From contig NZ_BBJJ01000001.1 of NCBI RefSeq assembly GCF_000739815.1, positions 62,001 through 126,000 on the forward strand: a stretch of DNA of 64,000 bases, in the 5' to 3' direction. Below are positions 35,416 through 44,202 of the stretch, piece after piece. The position numbers were made by a program, and so were the translations under genes. The DNA is from Paraburkholderia mimosarum LMG 23256 = NBRC 106338 (GTDB lineage: Bacteria > Pseudomonadota > Gammaproteobacteria > Burkholderiales > Burkholderiaceae). The first letter of the stretch is position 1; each line of letters opens with the position of its first letter. The notes under the pieces were generated by a model. That model was not told where the DNA came from, searched no databases, and saw nothing but the letters and a program-made list of their open reading frames with translations.

Positions 35416-36453
35416 ATGGCGCAGGAACACCATCCAAAGGCGGCGCAGCGGCGCCGTATCGGACGCACGGCGCTGGAAGTGAGCGCATTGGGCCTCGGCA
35501 CCGCGCCGCTGGGCGGTTTGTATCGCGACCTCTCCGAGGACGAGGCGCAGGCCACCGTCGACGCCGCATGGCAAGCCGGCATCCGTTTTTTCGACACGGC
35601 GCCCCACTATGGCCACACCAAGGCCGAGCACCGGCTGGGCGCGGCGTTGCGGCGCCATCCGCGCAACGAGTATGTGCTTTCCACGAAAGTCGGACGGCAC
35701 TTCGTGCCGCGCACGCATCCCTACGACGGCAGTGAAGGCTGGCAAGATCCGCTGCCTTTCGAGGCGATCTTCGATTACACGCGCGAGGGCATTCTGCGCT
35801 CGTTCGAGGATAGCCAGCAGCGGCTCGGCCTCGTCGATATCGACATCCTGCTCGTGCACGATATCGGCCGCTACACGCACGGCGAGCGCAATGCGCATTA
35901 CTGGCGACAACTGAGCGAAAGCGGCTTCAAGGCGCTCGACGAATTGCGCAAGGGCGGCGTCGTCAAGGCCATCGGCTTCGGCGTGAACGAGCGCGAAGTC
36001 ATACTCGAAGCGATGCGCGAATTCGACATCGACTGCGCGCTGCTGGCGGGCCGCTATACGCTGCTCGAACAGGCGCCGCTCGACGACCTGCTGCCCGAGT
36101 GCGAGAAGAAGGGCGTGAGCATTCTGCTGGGCGGCGCGTTCAATTCGGGCATTCTCGCGCGGGGGCTGCAAGGCGATCTCAAGTTCAACTATGGCGATGC
36201 GCCGAGCGAAATCGTCGAGCGCGTGGCGCGGCTCGACGCGGTCTGCCGGAGGTACGACGCGCCGCTCGCGGCGGCCGCGCTGCAGTTTCCCTATGCACAT
36301 CCGGCCGTGGCGACGGTGCTCAACGGCGCGCGCAGCGCGGCCGAGGTGCGCGAGAACGCCGCCTCGTTCGAAACACCGCTGCCCCGCGAGTTGTGGCTCG
36401 CCCTGCGCGACGAGGGTCTCGTCGATCCGCGTGCGCCGCTTCCGGGGGAATAG
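35416..36453 (+). CDS. Aldo/keto reductase, probable L-fucose (D-threo-aldose) 1-dehydrogenase
   Basis: A 345-residue AKR with the tetrad visible as Asp60 and Tyr65 (FFDTAPHYG), Lys91 (LSTKVG) and His148 (LLVHDIG). The family resembles D-threo-aldose/L-fucose dehydrogenases, which oxidise the sugar to a lactone with NAD(P)+. The ATG at 35416 follows AGGAGATAGACGAGCC. It stands 47 bases after the dehydratase gene and only 3 bases before the lactonase gene. That coupling makes it the likely first step of the pathway. Confidence 0.85.
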   Translation: MAQEHHPKAAQRRRIGRTALEVSALGLGTAPLGGLYRDLSEDEAQATVDAAWQAGIRFFDTAPHYGHTKAEHRLGAALRRHPRNEYVLSTKVGRHFVPRTHPYDGSEGWQDPLPFEAIFDYTREGILRSFEDSQQRLGLVDIDILLVHDIGRYTHGERNAHYWRQLSESGFKALDELRKGGVVKAIGFGVNEREVILEAMREFDIDCALLAGRYTLLEQAPLDDLLPECEKKGVSILLGGAFNSGILARGLQGDLKFNYGDAPSEIVERVARLDAVCRRYDAPLAAAALQFPYAHPAVATVLNGARSAAEVRENAASFETPLPRELWLALRDEGLVDPRAPLPGE

Positions 36454-36456
36454 ATC

Positions 36457-37320
36457 ATGGCTACGTTCGAACCAATCGACGCCCACCAGCACTATTGGGA
36501 CCCCGCGCGCGGCGATTACGGCTGGCTCACGCCCGACATCACCGCGCTTTACCGCGCGTTCGGCCCGGCGGATCTCGCGCCGTTGCGCGCGTCGTGCGGC
36601 GTGGCGCGCACGGTGGTCGTGCAGGCCGCGCCCACCGTCGAGGAAACGCGCTGGCTGCTCGATCTCGCGCGCAACGAGCCTTCGATTGCGGGGGTGGTCG
36701 GCTGGGTGCCGCTCGACGATCCGCACGCGGGCACGCTGATCGCCGAACTCGCGCGCGAGCCGAAGCTGCGCGGCGTGCGGCCCATGCTCCAGGACCTGCC
36801 CGACGACGAGTGGATCGCGAGAGCCGATACCGCGCGCGCCGTCGATGCGCTCATCGCCCACGACCTCGCCTTCGACGCGCTCGTTTTCACGCGTCATGCG
36901 CGCGCGCTTGCGACGTTTATCGCGCGCCATCCGGCGTTGCGCGTGGTGATCGACCATGGCGCGAAGCCGCCAATCGCGGCTGGCGGCGAAAGCGGCTTCG
37001 CCGCCTGGTCGCAGGCCATCACGCGCTTTTCGCAGTTTGCGCAGGTCCACTGCAAGCTCTCGGGGCTCGCGACCGAAGCGGCGCCTGGCTGGGACGATTC
37101 GACGCTTGCGCCGTGGGTCGCGCATCTGCTCGCGTCGTTCGGCCCGCAACGCTTGATGTGGGGCAGCGACTGGCCGGTGCTCAATCTCAATGGCGACTAC
37201 GAACGCTGGCACGCCAGCGCGCAACGGCTCACAGCCGCGCTTTGCGCAGACGAGCGGGCGGCGGTATTCGGCGGCAACGCGGCGGCGTTCTATCGGCTGG
37301 GGCCGCAGCCAGCCGGTTAG
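36457..37320 (+). CDS. Amidohydrolase-family sugar lactonase, probable L-fuconolactonase
   Basis: A 287-residue COG3618-type amidohydrolase. The N-terminal metal motif appears as DAHQHYWDP (residues 8-16), with later histidines in VFTRHARAL and VIDHGAKPP, and the C-terminal aspartate in LMWGSDWPVLN. Members of this group include L-fucono-1,5-lactonase and L-rhamnono-lactonase. It hydrolyses the lactone made by the preceding dehydrogenase to the free sugar acid. GGGGGAATAGATC is the ribosome site. The next gene is 156 bases away. Confidence 0.87.
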   Translation: MATFEPIDAHQHYWDPARGDYGWLTPDITALYRAFGPADLAPLRASCGVARTVVVQAAPTVEETRWLLDLARNEPSIAGVVGWVPLDDPHAGTLIAELAREPKLRGVRPMLQDLPDDEWIARADTARAVDALIAHDLAFDALVFTRHARALATFIARHPALRVVIDHGAKPPIAAGGESGFAAWSQAITRFSQFAQVHCKLSGLATEAAPGWDDSTLAPWVAHLLASFGPQRLMWGSDWPVLNLNGDYERWHASAQRLTAALCADERAAVFGGNAAAFYRLGPQPAG

Positions 37321-37476
37321 AAAACGCCCCCGAGCACCACGAGGCGCGCCTGCATGGCCATAATGGCCGCTTGCGTCATCCCGACTTCTTCCCGCGATTT
37401 CATCGCTCGATCGCGGCATGGGGCGGTTACTGCAATACCGGGTATCGCCGTGCCGCGCATCCAACCGGAGTGGCAG

Positions 37477-38220
37477 ATGGTACAAAGACTGGCCGGCAAG
37501 ACGGCCCTGATCACTGCCGCGGGCCAGGGTATCGGCTACGCGGCCGCCGAACTGTTCGCGCGCGAAGGCGCACGCGTGATCGCCACGGACATCCGCATCG
37601 ACGCGCTCGCGGCACTGCCCGTCGAGGCGCGCAAGCTCGACGTGCTCGACGGCGCGGCGATCGCCGCGCTCGCGAAGGAAGTGGGCGCGATCGACGTGTT
37701 ATTCAACTGCGCGGGCTTCGTCCACGCGGGGTCGATTCTGGAGGCAAGCGAAGAAGACTGGGACTTCGCGTTCGATCTGAACGCCAAGGCGATGTACCGG
37801 ACCATCCGCGCCTTCCTGCCCGGCATGCTGGAGGAGGGCGGCGGCTCGATCATCAACATGTCGTCGGCGGCATCGAGCGTGAAGGGCGTGCCCAACCGCT
37901 TCGTGTACGGCGCGTCGAAAGCGGCTGTGGTAGGGTTGACGAAGGCCGTGGCGGCGGATTTCGTCACGCGCGGCATCCGCTGCAACGCGATCTGCCCCGG
38001 CACGGTGGCTTCGCCCTCGCTCGAAGAGCGTATCGCGGCGCAAGCCGCGGCGCAGGGCACGAGCGTCGACGCGGCGCGCGCTGCATTCGTCGCGCGCCAG
38101 CCGATGGGGCGCGTGGGCAAGCCCGAGGAAATCGCGGCGCTCGCGCTTTACCTCGCCTCTGACGAATCGGGATTCACGACCGGCCAGGCGCATGTGATCG
38201 ACGGCGGATGGTCTAACTAG
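37477..38220 (+). CDS. SDR dehydrogenase, probable 2-keto-3-deoxy-L-fuconate dehydrogenase
   Basis: A 247-residue short-chain dehydrogenase. The cofactor motif is TAAGQGIG (residues ~14-21), NCAG is near residue 78, catalytic Ser is in INMSSAAS, and YGASK provides the Tyr/Lys pair. The TTGQAHVIDGGWSN C-terminus is typical. Relatives oxidise 2-keto-3-deoxy-L-fuconate to the 2,4-diketo acid with NAD+. The ATG at 37477 follows CCGGAGTGGCAG. The gene's stop codon lies inside an 18-bp palindrome. Confidence 0.85.
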   Translation: MVQRLAGKTALITAAGQGIGYAAAELFAREGARVIATDIRIDALAALPVEARKLDVLDGAAIAALAKEVGAIDVLFNCAGFVHAGSILEASEEDWDFAFDLNAKAMYRTIRAFLPGMLEEGGGSIINMSSAASSVKGVPNRFVYGASKAAVVGLTKAVAADFVTRGIRCNAICPGTVASPSLEERIAAQAAAQGTSVDAARAAFVARQPMGRVGKPEEIAALALYLASDESGFTTGQAHVIDGGWSN

Positions 38221-38227
38221 TTAGACC
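38210..38227. promoter_or_regulatory. 18-bp perfect palindrome across the SDR stop codon
   Basis: GGTCTAACTAGTTAGACC reads the same on both strands and contains the TAG stop (38218-38220). It is 102 bp upstream of the FAH-hydrolase start. It could be a dimeric-regulator operator for that gene; as RNA it would form only a tight hairpin lacking a loop. It differs in sequence from the IclR box at 33552. Confidence 0.75.
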
Positions 38228-38329
38228 CAACATCCAGCCGAGCCAGCTGCACCCGCACTACCCATTGACCGACCGGAAGCAGCGCATTCCTCGCGCACTT
38301 TTCGTACAGACACACAAGGAACACAGACG

Positions 38330-39178
38330 ATGAAACTGCTTCGCTATGGCCCGAAGGGCCATGAAAAACCGGGCCTGCTCGACGCTCAGGGCCGCATTCG
38401 CGCGCTCTCGGGCAACGTGGCCGACATTGCGGGCGATGTGCTCTCGGACGCGGGTCTCGCGCAACTGCGCTCGATCGATCCGGAAACGCTGCCGCTCGTC
38501 GAGGGCAATCCGCGCATCGGACCCTGCGTGGGTCATATCGGCAAGATGGTGTGCATCGGCCTGAACTATGCCGACCACGCCGCGGAGTCGGGCATGCCGG
38601 TGCCGGGCGAGCCGGTCGTCTTCAACAAGTGGACGAGCGCCATCGTCGGCCCGAACGACGACATCGAGATTCCGCGCGGCTCAAAAAAGACCGACTGGGA
38701 AGTGGAGCTGGGCGTGGTCATCGGCAAGCACGCGAAGAACGTGAGCGAGGCAGAGGCGCTCGACTATGTGGCGGGCTATTGCGTGGTCAACGACGTGTCC
38801 GAGCGCGAGTGGCAGATCGAGCGCGGCGGCCAGTGGGACAAGGGCAAGGGCTTCGACACGTTTGGCCCGACGGGCCCGTGGCTCGTCACGCGCGACGAGG
38901 TGCCCGACCCGCAGAACCTGAGCATGTGGCTCGAAGTGGACGGCCATCGCTACCAGAACGGCAGCACGCGCACGATGGTCTTCACGGTCGCGAAGCTCGT
39001 TTCGTACCTTTCGGCGTGCATGAGCCTGCAGCCGGGCGACGTGATCTCCACCGGCACGCCGCCGGGCGTGGGTATGGGCGTGAAGCCGAACCCGGTGTTC
39101 CTGAAGCCGGGCCAGACGGTGCGTCTTGGCATCGAGGGCCTGGGCGAGCAGCAGCAGAAGACGCGCGCGGCCGAGTAA
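38330..39178 (+). CDS. FAH-family hydrolase, probable 2,4-diketo-3-deoxy-L-fuconate hydrolase
   Basis: A 282-residue fumarylacetoacetate-hydrolase-family protein. Key segments are GKMVCIGLNYADHAAESG, the metal site with DWEVELGVVIGK (Glu/Glu/Asp ligands), RGGQWDKGKGFDTFGPTGPWLVT and STGTPPGVGMG. Family members in L-fucose loci cleave 2,4-diketo-3-deoxy-L-fuconate to pyruvate and L-lactate. It has ACAAGGAACACAGACG as ribosome site. The name ureidoglycolate lyase is often given to such proteins but does not fit this cluster. Confidence 0.85.
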   Translation: MKLLRYGPKGHEKPGLLDAQGRIRALSGNVADIAGDVLSDAGLAQLRSIDPETLPLVEGNPRIGPCVGHIGKMVCIGLNYADHAAESGMPVPGEPVVFNKWTSAIVGPNDDIEIPRGSKKTDWEVELGVVIGKHAKNVSEAEALDYVAGYCVVNDVSEREWQIERGGQWDKGKGFDTFGPTGPWLVTRDEVPDPQNLSMWLEVDGHRYQNGSTRTMVFTVAKLVSYLSACMSLQPGDVISTGTPPGVGMGVKPNPVFLKPGQTVRLGIEGLGEQQQKTRAAE

Positions 39179-39266
39179 GCGCGCCCGACGCACCCACGCG
39201 CAAACGCGCGAGTGAAGGCGGGGACACCCGCTTCGCCTCGCGCGTTTGTCGTGCGGCGCGAACGTC

Positions 39267-39710
39267 TCAAGTCGGCTGGTCTTTCTCGTCCGGCGGTCCG
39301 CTCTCCGCCATCCGGCTGACCGTTCCCTGCGCGAGCGCGATGAGCCGCTCGTCGCCGTTTTCCATCACGTACACGCTGCACTGGCAGGTCGCCTGGTAGC
39401 GCCCCGCGTGCACCACGCGGGCGCGCGCCATCAGCGTGCCCTTGAGCGCCGGCCGCAGATAGTTGATCTTGTATTCCCCCGTCACGACCCTTGGCCCCAG
39501 CGCGAGCGCGCCCGCGAAGGTGAGCGCGTTATCCGCTAGATAGCTGATCACTCCGCCGTGGACGAAACCGTGCTGCTGCTTGAGCTCGTCGCGGACTGGC
39601 AGGCGCAGGGTGAGCTCGTCCGTCCCCACGTGCGTCAGTTCCGTGCCGAGCAGCATGCTGAACGGCTGGGCATGCAACGCGCCGCGCGCGCGATCCGCAA
39701 GATCTGTCAT
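39267..39710 (-). CDS. PaaI-type hotdog-fold thioesterase
   Basis: A 147-residue single hotdog domain. The sequence LPVRDELKQQHGFVHGGVISYLADNALTFAG contains the HGG motif and the downstream acidic residue used by PaaI-type acyl-CoA thioesterases. VVTGEYKINYLRPA is the second family block. The ATG at 39710 is preferred; an upstream in-frame start at 39770 adds 20 residues without conserved content. It is convergent with the FAH gene and divergent from the chemoreceptor gene. The acyl-CoA substrate is unknown. Confidence 0.87.
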   Translation of the reverse strand: MTDLADRARGALHAQPFSMLLGTELTHVGTDELTLRLPVRDELKQQHGFVHGGVISYLADNALTFAGALALGPRVVTGEYKINYLRPALKGTLMARARVVHAGRYQATCQCSVYVMENGDERLIALAQGTVSRMAESGPPDEKDQPT

Positions 39711-39957
39711 CGTCGCATTCCCTGGGTCTATCCCCGAGTGGTTTCCTAACCACTCTAGGAAGCCCGGCAAGGCCGAGTCAAGGTGAATCGAACGTCGTCC
39801 CCTCGTATTGTTGTGAGAAGTGCGCGAAATCTGCGCTGAATCATTTCGGAAATAATCCGTTGCGCGTTTTGGGGCGTTTTTTCACGATTTATTCACGGTT
39901 TGGGGCTCAAAACAACGTTTGCGCGGCCGTTAATGCAGTGCGGGCCCGGGCGATCAC

Positions 39958-41559
39958 ATGCTCGCGCCGCACTTATTCACTGCCATCGCAGGTGTCCAAT
40001 TGTTCAGCAAGATCAAGGTCGCATCCGGCCTGTTGTGTGTCCTCGTCGCGTTCTGTGTATTGCAGCTCGTGACCGCAGGGCTTGGTTACTGGTCGCTCAC
40101 GCGCACGCACGACGACGTGGCCGACCTTTCGAAAGTCGCATTGCGCCAGGCGAGCGCCGCCAACGTCATCACCCAGCAGTTGATGGACGCGCGCATCAAC
40201 CTCTCGCGCGCGGGCACGCGCATGGTGCGAGGGGGCACCGTTCCGGCCGACATGGTCAATCACGCGCGCGACCAGCTGGCCGCCGCCGACACCACGTTCG
40301 CGGCGCTCATGGACGTGCCGCCGATCAACGACGACGACCGCGCGCGCGTCGCCGCGCTCGGGCAGCGCTACCAGGTGTACCGCAAGGCGCTCGGCGAGCT
40401 GATCGACGACCTCAACGGCAACAATCTGCAGGCGTTCCTAGACCAGCCGACGCAGTCGTACCAGGACGCCTATCTCGCGGAGCTGCACGCGTTCGCGCAG
40501 TTCAGCGCGGCGGCGAGCCGCGCCTCGCTCGATTCGATCGATTCGCGCCTCGCGCTCTTTCAGGGCGTGGGTCTCTTCACGCTCATCCTGCTGATCGCGC
40601 TCGCGACCGGCGTACATATCGCCCTGCGGCGCGGCGTGGTGGAGCCGCTGGAAGAAGCGGGCCGCCATTTCGAGCGTATCGCGCAAGGGCGTTTGGACGA
40701 ACGCGTGGCCGCGCGCGGCGAGAACGAGATCGGCCGGCTGTTCCATGGTCTCGCGCTAATGCAGTCGAGCCTCGCGCGCACGGTTCATACGGTGCGGGAG
40801 GCGGCGGGCTCGATCCACGTGGGCGCCGACGAGATCGCCACCGGCAACGCCGATCTTTCGGCGCGCACCGAATCGCAGGCGGCCTCGCTGGAGCAGACGG
40901 CGGCGAGCATGGAGGAGCTCACGGGCACCGTGCGCAACACGGCCGAGAACGCGCGCGAGGCGAACGCGCTGGCCGAGGCGGCGCTCGACGCGACCGCGCG
41001 CGGCGGCGCCGTGGTGGGCGAGGTGGTCGAGCGCATGCGCGGCATCGCGCAAAGCTCGGACAAGATCGCGGAGATCATCGGCGTGATCGACGGCATCGCG
41101 TTTCAGACCAACATTCTTGCGCTCAACGCGGCCGTTGAAGCCGCGCGCGCCGGCGAACAGGGTCGCGGCTTCGCGGTCGTGGCGGGCGAAGTGCGCGGGC
41201 TCGCGCAGCGCAGCGCCCAGTCGGCCAAGGAGATCAAGACGCTCATCAGCGAGTCGGTTTCGCAGATTCGCGGCGGCTCGGAACTCGTGGAGCGCGCCGG
41301 CGACGCCATGCGCGACGTGTCGAACTCGATTTCGCGAGCCACGCAGATGATGGCGGGCATCAGCGCCTCGTCGCTAGAGCAGAGCACGGGCATCGATCAG
41401 GTCAATCAGGCCGTTTCGCAGATGGACCAGATGACCCAGCAGAACGCGGCGCTCGTCGAAGAGGCGGCGGCAGCGGCGGCTTCGCTCCACCAGCAGACTC
41501 GCCAGCTTTCCGAGGCCGTTGCCGCGTTCGAGATCTCGCCGGCCGTGCTGGCGGCCTGA
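39958..41559 (+). CDS. Methyl-accepting chemotaxis protein, Tar-like
   Basis: A chemoreceptor of about 519-533 residues. After a first membrane helix ([25 protein letters not shown]) comes a ~150-residue periplasmic four-helix ligand domain, a second helix ([19 protein letters not shown]), a HAMP linker ([23 protein letters not shown]), and a cytoplasmic signalling hairpin with the conserved tip [25 protein letters not shown]. Homologues usually begin near FSKIKVASG, so the TTG at 40000 (preceded by AGGTG) may be the true start rather than the ATG at 39958. The ligand is unknown, but the position beside the sugar cluster is suggestive. Confidence 0.92.
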   Translation: MLAPHLFTAIAGVQLFSKIKVASGLLCVLVAFCVLQLVTAGLGYWSLTRTHDDVADLSKVALRQASAANVITQQLMDARINLSRAGTRMVRGGTVPADMVNHARDQLAAADTTFAALMDVPPINDDDRARVAALGQRYQVYRKALGELIDDLNGNNLQAFLDQPTQSYQDAYLAELHAFAQFSAAASRASLDSIDSRLALFQGVGLFTLILLIALATGVHIALRRGVVEPLEEAGRHFERIAQGRLDERVAARGENEIGRLFHGLALMQSSLARTVHTVREAAGSIHVGADEIATGNADLSARTESQAASLEQTAASMEELTGTVRNTAENAREANALAEAALDATARGGAVVGEVVERMRGIAQSSDKIAEIIGVIDGIAFQTNILALNAAVEAARAGEQGRGFAVVAGEVRGLAQRSAQSAKEIKTLISESVSQIRGGSELVERAGDAMRDVSNSISRATQMMAGISASSLEQSTGIDQVNQAVSQMDQMTQQNAALVEEAAAAAASLHQQTRQLSEAVAAFEISPAVLAA

Positions 41560-41647
41560 AGGGCCGCTGGGTTGGCTCGGACCAGCGTGTAGCCTCGGCG
41601 GCGGGCCAGGGCGCCCGCCCGCTTTGGCGTTCCGTGAGGCTTGCGCC

Positions 41648-42724
41648 TCAGACGCCCATGCCCTGATAAGCGGTCAAAAGGTGATAGGGCGTCGTGGACG
41701 GCATGTCCGCGCGCGCCACTGCGCCGTCTGCGCTGCGGCATTCCACCCAGCCCTGCGGCGTGAGAAAGCGCGGCGCGAAGCGCGCGATCTGCGGCGCGAG
41801 CGCCGCGGCGTCACCGTGCGTGGCGAGCGCGCGCAGGTATTCCGTTTGTGCCCAGATGCGCTGCGTCGCATCGATCACCCGGCCGTGTTCGTCAAGCGCG
41901 GCCGCCACCGCTCCCGTTTGCGGATCCACGCCATGCTGCTGCGCGAAGGCGAAGGCGCGCGCGAGCGCCTCGTCCAGACCCGACGCGCCCAGCCGCGCCC
42001 CCGCGCGCGAAGCCAGCCAGAACCATTCGAACTGATGTCCGGGCTCGAGGCGGTTATCCGCCGCGCCGATCGGCAATTCGGCGATGCAGCCCGTCGGCTC
42101 GTGCAGGAAGCCGCGCGTGAGCGCCTCGACGAGACGCGTGATGGCCGTATCGAACGCGGCGTCGCCGGTCGCTTCTCTCGCGGCGAGCCAGGCTTCGGTG
42201 AGATGCATGAGCGGATTCTGCAGCGGCCCGCCGGCGATGCTCGCGAAGGACGCGTCGAGCGCCGCGTTGAGCAGGCCGTCGCGCGCGGCGAAGCGGTCGA
42301 CGATCAGCGACGACGTTTCGCGCGCGAGGTCGAGCGCCTCGCCGACGGCGAAGCGCCGGCCGTAGGCCGCGCTTGCGAACACCACGAAGGCGTGCGTGTA
42401 GAGGTCCTTCGTGGTGTCGAGCGGCGCGCCGGCGGCGTCGACGCTGTAGAACCATCCTCCGTGCACCGGGTCCTGAAAAGTGTGGCGCAGCGTTTCGAAG
42501 AGCGTTTGAGCGTGAGCGGCGTCGCCCGCCTCCGAGAAGACGAACAGCTGGCGCGCGCACGCCATCGCGCGATAACGCGTGACGGGCAACGGGCCGGAGC
42601 CGGCCGCGTCGAGTGCCTCATAGGGCAGACGCAAGTCCGGATTGAAGCCCGGGCCGCGCCACAGCGGCAGGACGATGCGGTCGAAATGCTCGCGCAGGCC
42701 GGCTGCGCTAATGGGTGTGTTCAT
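41648..42724 (-). CDS. AGE-family sugar isomerase/epimerase
   Basis: A 358-residue (alpha/alpha)6-barrel protein of the N-acylglucosamine 2-epimerase/mannose isomerase family. Typical segments are RYRAMACARQLFVFSEAG, GGWFYSVDAAGAPLDTTKDLYTHAFVVFASAAYGR, NPLMHLTEAWLAAREATG and PGHQFEWFWLASRAG, which supply the catalytic histidines and the Arg. Likely reactions are mannose-fructose isomerisation or epimerisation of a related sugar. It is convergent with the chemoreceptor. Its relation to the sugar-acid cluster 2.5 kb away is open. Confidence 0.85.
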   Translation of the reverse strand: MNTPISAAGLREHFDRIVLPLWRGPGFNPDLRLPYEALDAAGSGPLPVTRYRAMACARQLFVFSEAGDAAHAQTLFETLRHTFQDPVHGGWFYSVDAAGAPLDTTKDLYTHAFVVFASAAYGRRFAVGEALDLARETSSLIVDRFAARDGLLNAALDASFASIAGGPLQNPLMHLTEAWLAAREATGDAAFDTAITRLVEALTRGFLHEPTGCIAELPIGAADNRLEPGHQFEWFWLASRAGARLGASGLDEALARAFAFAQQHGVDPQTGAVAAALDEHGRVIDATQRIWAQTEYLRALATHGDAAALAPQIARFAPRFLTPQGWVECRSADGAVARADMPSTTPYHLLTAYQGMGV

Positions 42725-43040
42725 GATGAGAGGGTGCGTAAGACGGCAACACTACGAAAGTGCAATGCGGGCGATTGTACGCACTAGCGAAAGCTGCGGA
42801 TCATTCGTGCGTGCCCCGTACCAAGGCGTTTCGTGACAAGGCACGCATGTGATGCAGACCCTCCGGTCAGCGGGTCCTGGCCGGAAATGTTCTGATGTTC
42901 TGATGCAGGCCGGGTAAGTCGAACGACAGTCGCGGACAGGGCGTTCCGGCATGCGACAATGCGCGCTCGAACCAGAACACGAGGACGTCGCGCGGCGGCT
43001 GTGACCGGCCGAAGCGCGACGCGAACCGCATCGCTGACCC
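42725..43040. other. Divergent intergenic region
   Basis: There are 316 bases between the leftward isomerase gene and the rightward gene at 43041. I see no supported gene. ATGTTCTG is duplicated in tandem near 42887-42902. No consensus promoter is clear. Confidence 0.45.
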
Positions 43041-43997
43041 ATGGCAGATTACGCAGACACCGCATCCGTGAGCCCCTCGCGCCCCGAGCGCAGCGCGCCT
43101 TCGAAGCAGGGCGCATCGTCTCCTTCGTTCGACTCTCCCGAATCCCCCGCCGCCTTCTCTTCCGCCGACGAGCATTCGCTTGCGGGCGAGCCGGCGGGCG
43201 ACAAGGGCACGCCGCCGCCTGGCGAGGGCGACGACGGCTTGCGTCAGGGAACGCTGAGCGGCTTCGAGCCCGAGCCCGCGCAGGCTGCTGCGGCGGCCGG
43301 CGAGGAGGCGGGTGTCGCCGGTGACGCGGCGACCGCGGGCGCCGTTGCAGGCGCAACGACCGCGCGCCGGGCGCCGCGGCCCAAACGCGCCGCTGCCGCT
43401 GCCGACGTGGCGCAGCAGGAGGCGCCAGTTGCATTCGGCGCACCGGACGAGAGTGCGAGTGCGTTGCCCGGCACCGCTTTCACGAAGACGGTGCTACCGG
43501 CCCGTCCGGCCGACGCGCCGACAGCTGGCGACGCAGATCGCGTCGAGCCCTCGGGCTTCTCGCAGCACGAAGCCGCGCAGCCGGACGCACTGGCGCAGCG
43601 CCTCGATGCGCTACATGGTGCCCTCGCCGGGCAGCGCCAGATATCCGCGGCATCTTCGCGGCAACTCAAATGGGTGCTCGGTGCGGCAACCGCTGCGGTG
43701 CTTGCTTCGGTGGTTTTTGGTGTCGCGCAATCGGTGCGTTTCGACACTTTCGCCAACGAATCCCGCGCAGAGCAGGCGCGCCTCGAAGCGTTCATCCTGA
43801 AGCAGCAATCCACGCTCGACGACCTGACGCGGCGTCTCGCGGCGCCGCCGCCCGCTGCGGCCCCCGTCGCCGAGTCGCCGGTAGCGTCGCCGGCCCGCGG
43901 CGTTGCCGCCCCGGCGCCCTCCGCCACGCACCGTGCAGCGGCGCGTCCGGCGCACGCGCGCCACGCCCAGAAGCCGGCCTCGAAAACGGCCCACTAA
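43041..43997 (+). CDS. Ala/Pro-rich protein with one transmembrane helix, function unknown
   Basis: A 318-residue protein. Residues 1-~205 are low-complexity, rich in Ala, Pro, Ser, Glu and Gly and likely disordered. One membrane helix follows at ~211-231 (VLGAATAAVLASVVFGVAQSV). Then comes a short helical segment (RAEQARLEAFILKQQSTLDDLTRRLAA) and a His/Arg/Ala-rich tail. There is no signal peptide, so the long N-terminus would be cytoplasmic (type II). The codon use is typical of the genome. I do not recognise a family. RBS evidence is weak (TGACCC before ATG). Confidence 0.62.
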   Translation: MADYADTASVSPSRPERSAPSKQGASSPSFDSPESPAAFSSADEHSLAGEPAGDKGTPPPGEGDDGLRQGTLSGFEPEPAQAAAAAGEEAGVAGDAATAGAVAGATTARRAPRPKRAAAAADVAQQEAPVAFGAPDESASALPGTAFTKTVLPARPADAPTAGDADRVEPSGFSQHEAAQPDALAQRLDALHGALAGQRQISAASSRQLKWVLGAATAAVLASVVFGVAQSVRFDTFANESRAEQARLEAFILKQQSTLDDLTRRLAAPPPAAAPVAESPVASPARGVAAPAPSATHRAAARPAHARHAQKPASKTAH

Positions 43998-44042
43998 GCC
44001 CCCAACCGGCGCTTCGTCCGCCTCGACCCCTATACGAGACCC

Positions 44043-44070
44043 CGATGCGTTGCATTGCTGCAACGCATCG
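44043..44070. other. Perfect 12-bp stem-loop downstream of the membrane-protein gene
   Basis: CGATGCGTTGCA and TGCAACGCATCG flank a TTGC loop, 45 bases after the stop at 43997. There is no T-run directly after it, but a seven-T run lies at 44105-44111 behind another GC-rich potential stem. The region probably serves as a terminator or mRNA 3'-end structure. Confidence 0.6.
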
Positions 44071-44131
44071 TCCGCGCGCGCCCGCGTGCGGCGGCGCGTC
44101 GCAGTTTTTTTGCTGCATTGCACTAGCGTTA

Positions 44132-44176
44132 TCCTAGGGAAAACCCTATAATCGCTTCTGTCCTAGGGAAAACCCT
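44132..44176 (+). promoter_or_regulatory. Twin TCCTAGGGAAAACCCT boxes around a TATAAT hexamer
   Basis: Two identical 16-bp boxes lie at 44132-44147 and 44161-44176, 29 bp apart. Each contains the inverted repeat AGGG-AAAA-CCCT and the palindrome CCTAGG, and each is followed by (A)TAATCGC. A perfect TATAAT (44147-44152) begins at the last base of box 1. No -35 is correctly spaced (TTGCAC at 44118 is 23 bp away). The boxes would overlap and follow the -10, as for a regulated promoter of the small gene at 44203. Confidence 0.75.
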
Positions 44177-44202
44177 TAATCGCAGCCCAACTGGGAGTCG
44201 CC

